This document shows, piece by piece, positions 61,263 to 64,000 of a stretch of 64,000 nucleotides of DNA. Position numbers and translations under genes: made by a program. Source of the DNA: Pararhodobacter marinus. Its GTDB lineage: Bacteria > Pseudomonadota > Alphaproteobacteria > Rhodobacterales > Rhodobacteraceae. Below the pieces are notes generated by a model. It ran no database searches, was not told the DNA's origin, and saw nothing but the letters and a program-made list of their open reading frames with translations. Position 1 is the first letter of the stretch. The number at the start of each line of letters is the position of its first letter. The stretch covers positions 1 through 64,000 of the forward strand of contig NZ_QEYD01000003.1 of the NCBI RefSeq assembly GCF_003122215.1, in the 5' to 3' direction.

Positions 61263-62030
61263 ATGCAGCCCTCGTTGCGGCATCGCCTGTCCGTGGCCGT
61301 CGATCCCGAGATGCGCGAGGATGACGGACTTTCGCCCTTCAACCGGCTTGTGGTCAGCGGCATCCTGCTGCTGATCCTGGTGGGCGTGCTGGAAACCGAG
61401 GTGCATGTGATCCGCCGTTTCGGCGGCGTACTCGAAATGATCAAGGCGGCGCTTTTCGTCTTTTTCCTGGTGGAATACGGGCTCAGGCTCTGGGTTGCGC
61501 CGCTCAACCCGCGCATCCGCAATGTCTGGCATTACGCGTTCAGCCCCAGCGCGCTTCTGGATCTGGCGGTTCTGGTCACCCTTGCCTCGCCCTTTCTGGG
61601 ACTTGAGGCGACGGTGTTCCGCCTGCTGCAATTGCTGCGCATCCTGCGGCTTGCCCGGCTCGGGCGGTATTCGCGCGGCATGAACCTGCTCTATGACGCG
61701 CTGCGCTCGCGCGCGACCGAGCTTTGGCTCAGCATGGTGATGGCCCTGTCGCTGATGCTGGCGGCCTCGACGCTGCTCTACATCGTCGAGGGAGAGGTCC
61801 AGCCCGAGGCTTTCGGCTCGATCCCCCGCGCCCTGTGGTGGGCGGTCGAAACGCTGACCACGGTGGGCTATGGCGACGTGGTGCCGGTGACACCGCTGGG
61901 CCGTTTCCTGGCCGCGCTGACGGCCTTGTGCGGCATCGGGTTCATCGCGCTGCCCACGGGCCTGCTGGCGGGCGCGTTTTCCGACGCGATGCGCCAGTCG
62001 CGCGAAGAGCGCCGGCACCGCCACGACTGA
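61263..62030 (+). CDS. Voltage-gated-type potassium channel
   Basis: A 255-residue six-TM channel subunit. The S4-like helix VFRLLQLLRILRLARLGRYSRG has regularly spaced arginines, and the selectivity filter is TLTTVGYGDVVPVTPLGR (TVGYGD). S6 follows (FLAALTALCGIGFIALPTGLLAGAF), and the C-terminus is short and basic. Tetramers would conduct K+ in response to membrane potential. Coupling to a GntR regulator is unusual. Confidence 0.92.
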   Translation: MQPSLRHRLSVAVDPEMREDDGLSPFNRLVVSGILLLILVGVLETEVHVIRRFGGVLEMIKAALFVFFLVEYGLRLWVAPLNPRIRNVWHYAFSPSALLDLAVLVTLASPFLGLEATVFRLLQLLRILRLARLGRYSRGMNLLYDALRSRATELWLSMVMALSLMLAASTLLYIVEGEVQPEAFGSIPRALWWAVETLTTVGYGDVVPVTPLGRFLAALTALCGIGFIALPTGLLAGAFSDAMRQSREERRHRHD

Positions 62031-62054
62031 ACCCGTTTGCCCTGCCGCGCCCCC

Positions 62055-62083
62055 TTGAGCCGCGCCGAATGCCGCCCTATATA
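62055..62083 (+). promoter_or_regulatory. ssrA promoter
   Basis: TTGAGC (62055-62060), exactly 17 bases, TATATA (62078-62083). Transcription would start near 62090, just before the acceptor segment of the tmRNA gene. Confidence 0.65.
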
Positions 62084-62089
62084 GAGCGT

Positions 62090-62405
62090 GTTCCCGGCAA
62101 CGGGGACTATGGACATAAACGCGCTCGTAATAAGCGGTTCGGACCCGGGGGCGGTACCCGGCGGCTCCACCAGACTTCCCTCATTGGGGGCGAATGGGGC
62201 CGAAACAGGATCGACGAACGTCTAAAGGGGTTTGCTTTGTCCCGGTGAGGTACCACCGTTATCGGTCCGAAACGTACAGTTGCCAATGACAACCGTGCTC
62301 CGGTGGCCGTCGCTGCGTAAGCAGTTGACCTAAACCGATCTTAAGCCCTTGCGCTTAGCCGCGTAAGGCGGGGTTCGCAGGTACCTGGCAACAGAAACCT
62401 GCACT
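62090..62405 (+). ncRNA. ssrA: tmRNA, circularly permuted two-piece form
   Basis: The acceptor segment comes first, with a T-arm-like GCGGTTCGGACC and the 3' end CGGCTCC-A-CCA (CCA at 62170-62172). A 23-base spacer (62173-62195) follows. The coding segment starts GGGGCCG at 62196, which pairs with CGGCTCC as the seven-pair acceptor stem. The sequence then continues GAAACAGGATCGACGAAC as in tmRNAs. The tag reading frame is 62282-62320: A-N-D-N-R-A-P-V-A-V-A-A-stop. Processing removes the spacer to leave two RNAs. tmRNA frees stalled ribosomes and tags their products for proteolysis. The 3' end is approximate, after the GCAGGT/ACCTGC stem (62377-62402). Confidence 0.95.
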
Positions 62406-62477
62406 TTCCCCCCTTCGCAGCGCCCGGCCTCACGGCTTCGTGATCCCTGCCCCTCGGGCTGCGTGCGACCATGCGCC

Positions 62478-63251
62478 ATGTCCGAGCGACGCAGTCTCCG
62501 TCCGATCTGCCTTGCCGCGAGCTTGTGGCTGGCCCTGTTCCCCGGGCGCGCCTTGGCGTGTGACGTGGCGCTGGTGCTTGCCATGGACGTCTCGGGCTCG
62601 GTCGATGCCTATGAATATACGCTGCAGTCGCAGGGCATCGCGCAGGCGATCCGCGATCCCCAGGTGCAGGACGCGCTGGTCCATGGCCGCGCGGCGTTGG
62701 CGGTTGTGCAATGGTCGGGCGCCATGGAGCAGAGCGTCACCCTGCCCTGGACCCGGATCACCGAACCGGCCGACGCCCAGGCCGTGGCCACCCGCGTGCA
62801 GGTGATGCCCCGCGCCCATGCCGGTGGCAACACGGCGGTGGGCGAAGCGATCCGCGTGTCGGCCGCGCTGTTTGCGCAGGTGGGCGATTGCGTGCGCTGG
62901 GTGATCGACGTCTCGGGCGACGGGGACGAGAACGAAAGCTTCACCCTGGGCACCGAGCGCGTCGCGGCCTATCGGCGCGGCATTCAGATCAACGGGCTGG
63001 CGATCGAGGCGGCGGGACAATCCCAGTCCATCACCAATTTCTACAACCGCCATGTGGTGACGCCCGGCGGGTTCGTCATCACCGCCCGCCAGCACGACGA
63101 TTTCGCCCGCGCCATGCGCGAGAAGATGCTGCGCGAGCTGATCGCCCCGGTGGCCGCCCTGCCCGGTCCGGAACCGGCCCTTGCCCCGCCCGCGCCCCCG
63201 CTGCCGGAATACGCCGCGCTCGACATGTTTCTGCGGATGCCGGCGCGGTGA
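62478..63251 (+). CDS. DUF1194 exported von Willebrand A-like protein
   Basis: A 257-residue protein. ATG 62478 gives a signal peptide (MSERRSLRPICLAASLWLALFPGRALA, cleaved before C or shortly after). The mature domain starts CDVALVLAMDVSGSVDAYEYTLQSQG with an intact MIDAS motif DVSGS. It continues with the characteristic DUF1194 (PF06707) core (VIDVSGDGDENES, INGLAIEA) and ends in a Pro-rich tail. It is probably periplasmic and its ligand is unknown. Confidence 0.87.
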   Translation: MSERRSLRPICLAASLWLALFPGRALACDVALVLAMDVSGSVDAYEYTLQSQGIAQAIRDPQVQDALVHGRAALAVVQWSGAMEQSVTLPWTRITEPADAQAVATRVQVMPRAHAGGNTAVGEAIRVSAALFAQVGDCVRWVIDVSGDGDENESFTLGTERVAAYRRGIQINGLAIEAAGQSQSITNFYNRHVVTPGGFVITARQHDDFARAMREKMLRELIAPVAALPGPEPALAPPAPPLPEYAALDMFLRMPAR

Positions 63252-63329
63252 AGGGTTTTCTTCGGCCCTGAAAACCCTATGGTGACGATAAGACCGCCCC
63301 CGCGACCGGGGGACTTCAAGAGGACGATC

Positions 63330-63797
63330 ATGGCGCGCGGAATCGATTATGGAAACCTCATGCACCAGGCCATGCGCGGCCTGATCCGAGAGGTTCTGAC
63401 CGGAATCGCCGAAAACGGCCTGCCCGGCGAGCATCATTTCTTCATCACGCTGAACACCCGCAATCCCGGCGTGCAGATGGCCGACTGGCTGCAGGCGCGC
63501 TATCCCGACGAGATCACCATCGTCATCCAGCACTGGTTCGAGAATCTCAGCGTCGACGAGCAAGGCTTTGCCATCACGCTGAATTTCGGCAACCAGCCCG
63601 AGCCGCTCTATATTCCTTACGACGCGATCACGACCTTCGTGGATCCCTCGGTCGAGTTCGGCCTGAAATTCGAAACCCATGCCGATGACGAGGATGAGGA
63701 CGACGAGTTCGAGGACGAGGAAGCGCCGATGATGCATTCCGAACCGGAACCGCAGAAAGCGGGCGAGGTCGTGAGCCTCGACAAGTTCCGCAAGTAA
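63330..63797 (+). CDS. sspB: ClpXP adaptor SspB (alphaproteobacterial type)
   Basis: A 155-residue protein. ATG 63330 follows AAGAGGACGATC. The substrate-binding domain shows MHQAMRGLIREVLTGIAENGLPGEHHFFITLNTRNPGVQMADWLQARYP and EGFAITLNFGNQPEPLYIPYDAITTFVDPSVEFGL-like sequence. A long acidic linker (HADDEDEDDEFEDEE) precedes the C-terminal ClpX-docking peptide GEVVSLDKFRK. It delivers ssrA-tagged proteins to ClpXP. It is encoded about 0.9 kb after ssrA. Confidence 0.93.
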   Translation: MARGIDYGNLMHQAMRGLIREVLTGIAENGLPGEHHFFITLNTRNPGVQMADWLQARYPDEITIVIQHWFENLSVDEQGFAITLNFGNQPEPLYIPYDAITTFVDPSVEFGLKFETHADDEDEDDEFEDEEAPMMHSEPEPQKAGEVVSLDKFRK

Positions 63798-63877
63798 GCA
63801 CCGAGCCCCGGCCTCGCCTTGCGGGGGGCGACATCGGATCACTTCGCGTTCCGACCCCTCAAAGCACCCGGCAAAAC

Positions 63878-63909
63878 ACCCCGCGCCCCCGGTCGCGGGG
63901 TTGTTCGTT
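63878..63909 (+). terminator. Probable terminator downstream of sspB
   Basis: ACCCCGCG (63878-63885) with CGCGGGGT (63894-63901), a perfect eight-pair stem, followed by TGTTCGTTTG. The T-rich tail is imperfect. Confidence 0.65.
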
Positions 63910-63961
63910 TGCGCCGGAGCCTTCATGTTCTGGTCCAGACGAAACCGGAATCGGATACGCC

Positions 63962-64000
63962 ATGAGCAAGTCGCTGGCGCGCGTGCGCCAAGCCATCGAA
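63962..64000 (+). CDS. 5' fragment of a further gene (possibly YbaK/EbsC-like)
   Basis: ATG 63962 follows GGAATCGGATACGCC and encodes MSKSLARVRQAIE before the window ends. A basic start of this kind resembles YbaK/EbsC-type aminoacyl-tRNA editing proteins, but 13 residues are too few for a firm call. Confidence 0.4.
   Translation, partial: MSKSLARVRQAIE

Overview
The window is a contiguous, GC-rich chromosomal segment of an alphaproteobacterium, most likely Rhodobacteraceae (Rhodobacter/Roseobacter group). The evidence is a circularly permuted two-piece tmRNA gene with an ANDN-type tag beside sspB, the ChpT phosphotransferase with a DUF3553 neighbour, a two-domain dCTP deaminase, the conserved run DUF177-rpmF-plsX-fabH-ihfA-merR, an olsB-olsA pair, a trgA-trgB tellurite-resistance pair, and GC-rich extragenic repeats that follow a CTTTG...GAAAATA...CCGGGGGG pattern. 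Almost all of it is core chromosome. No insertion sequence, phage, integrase or CRISPR array was seen.

Layout. 1-1.2 kb: tail of a curli-type amyloid locus (CsgH-like fragment, curlin-repeat protein, small exported protein). 1.2-6.2 kb: VOC protein behind twin palindromes, M48 protease, glucokinase, SLAC1/TehA-type transporter, dCTP deaminase, tRNA-Pro(GGG). 6.3-14.4 kb: envelope and translation core (MerR, ihfA, fabH, plsX, rpmF, DUF177, bamE, an OlsB-like acyltransferase, rpsB, tsf). 14.7-22.7 kb: orphan LuxR, rpe, a large DUF2339 membrane protein, an unknown small protein, choline-sulfatase and a divergent phosphodiesterase-like gene. 22.9-29 kb: pgi, a DNA glycosylase, an esterase, HNH, zwf-pgl. 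With glk and rpe this places the entry into the oxidative pentose-phosphate and Entner-Doudoroff routes in one neighbourhood. 29-36.6 kb: olsBA, DUF3553/chpT, rplU-rpmA, then GNAT-obg-proB-proA.

36.8-44.2 kb is the most distinctive part. A secreted trypsin-like protease diverges from a tightly packed five-gene run: family 2 glycosyltransferase, an unknown protein, two tandem sulfotransferases, and a repeat-rich protein with a DXD-type sugar-transferase domain. Together they look like a surface-glycan assembly and sulfation module. 44.3-48.6 kb: methyltransferase-psuK-psuG (pseudouridine breakdown), DUF502, patatin. 48.7-49.7 kb: bdhA, followed by an unannotated small RNA candidate with a complete promoter, an upstream palindrome and an intrinsic terminator. 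49.8-55.9 kb: peptide-binding protein with a tiny entericidin-like lipoprotein, a cupin regulator, acyl-CoA ligase-FrnE-MFS. 55.9-60.3 kb: phrB-cfa-trgA-trgB stress run on the minus strand. 60.4-64 kb: GntR and a potassium channel, ssrA (tmRNA), a DUF1194 protein and sspB, then the start of a further gene.

Start codons were chosen from ribosome-binding sites, signal peptides and overlaps. Promoters and operators were read by eye and are inference unless stated otherwise.
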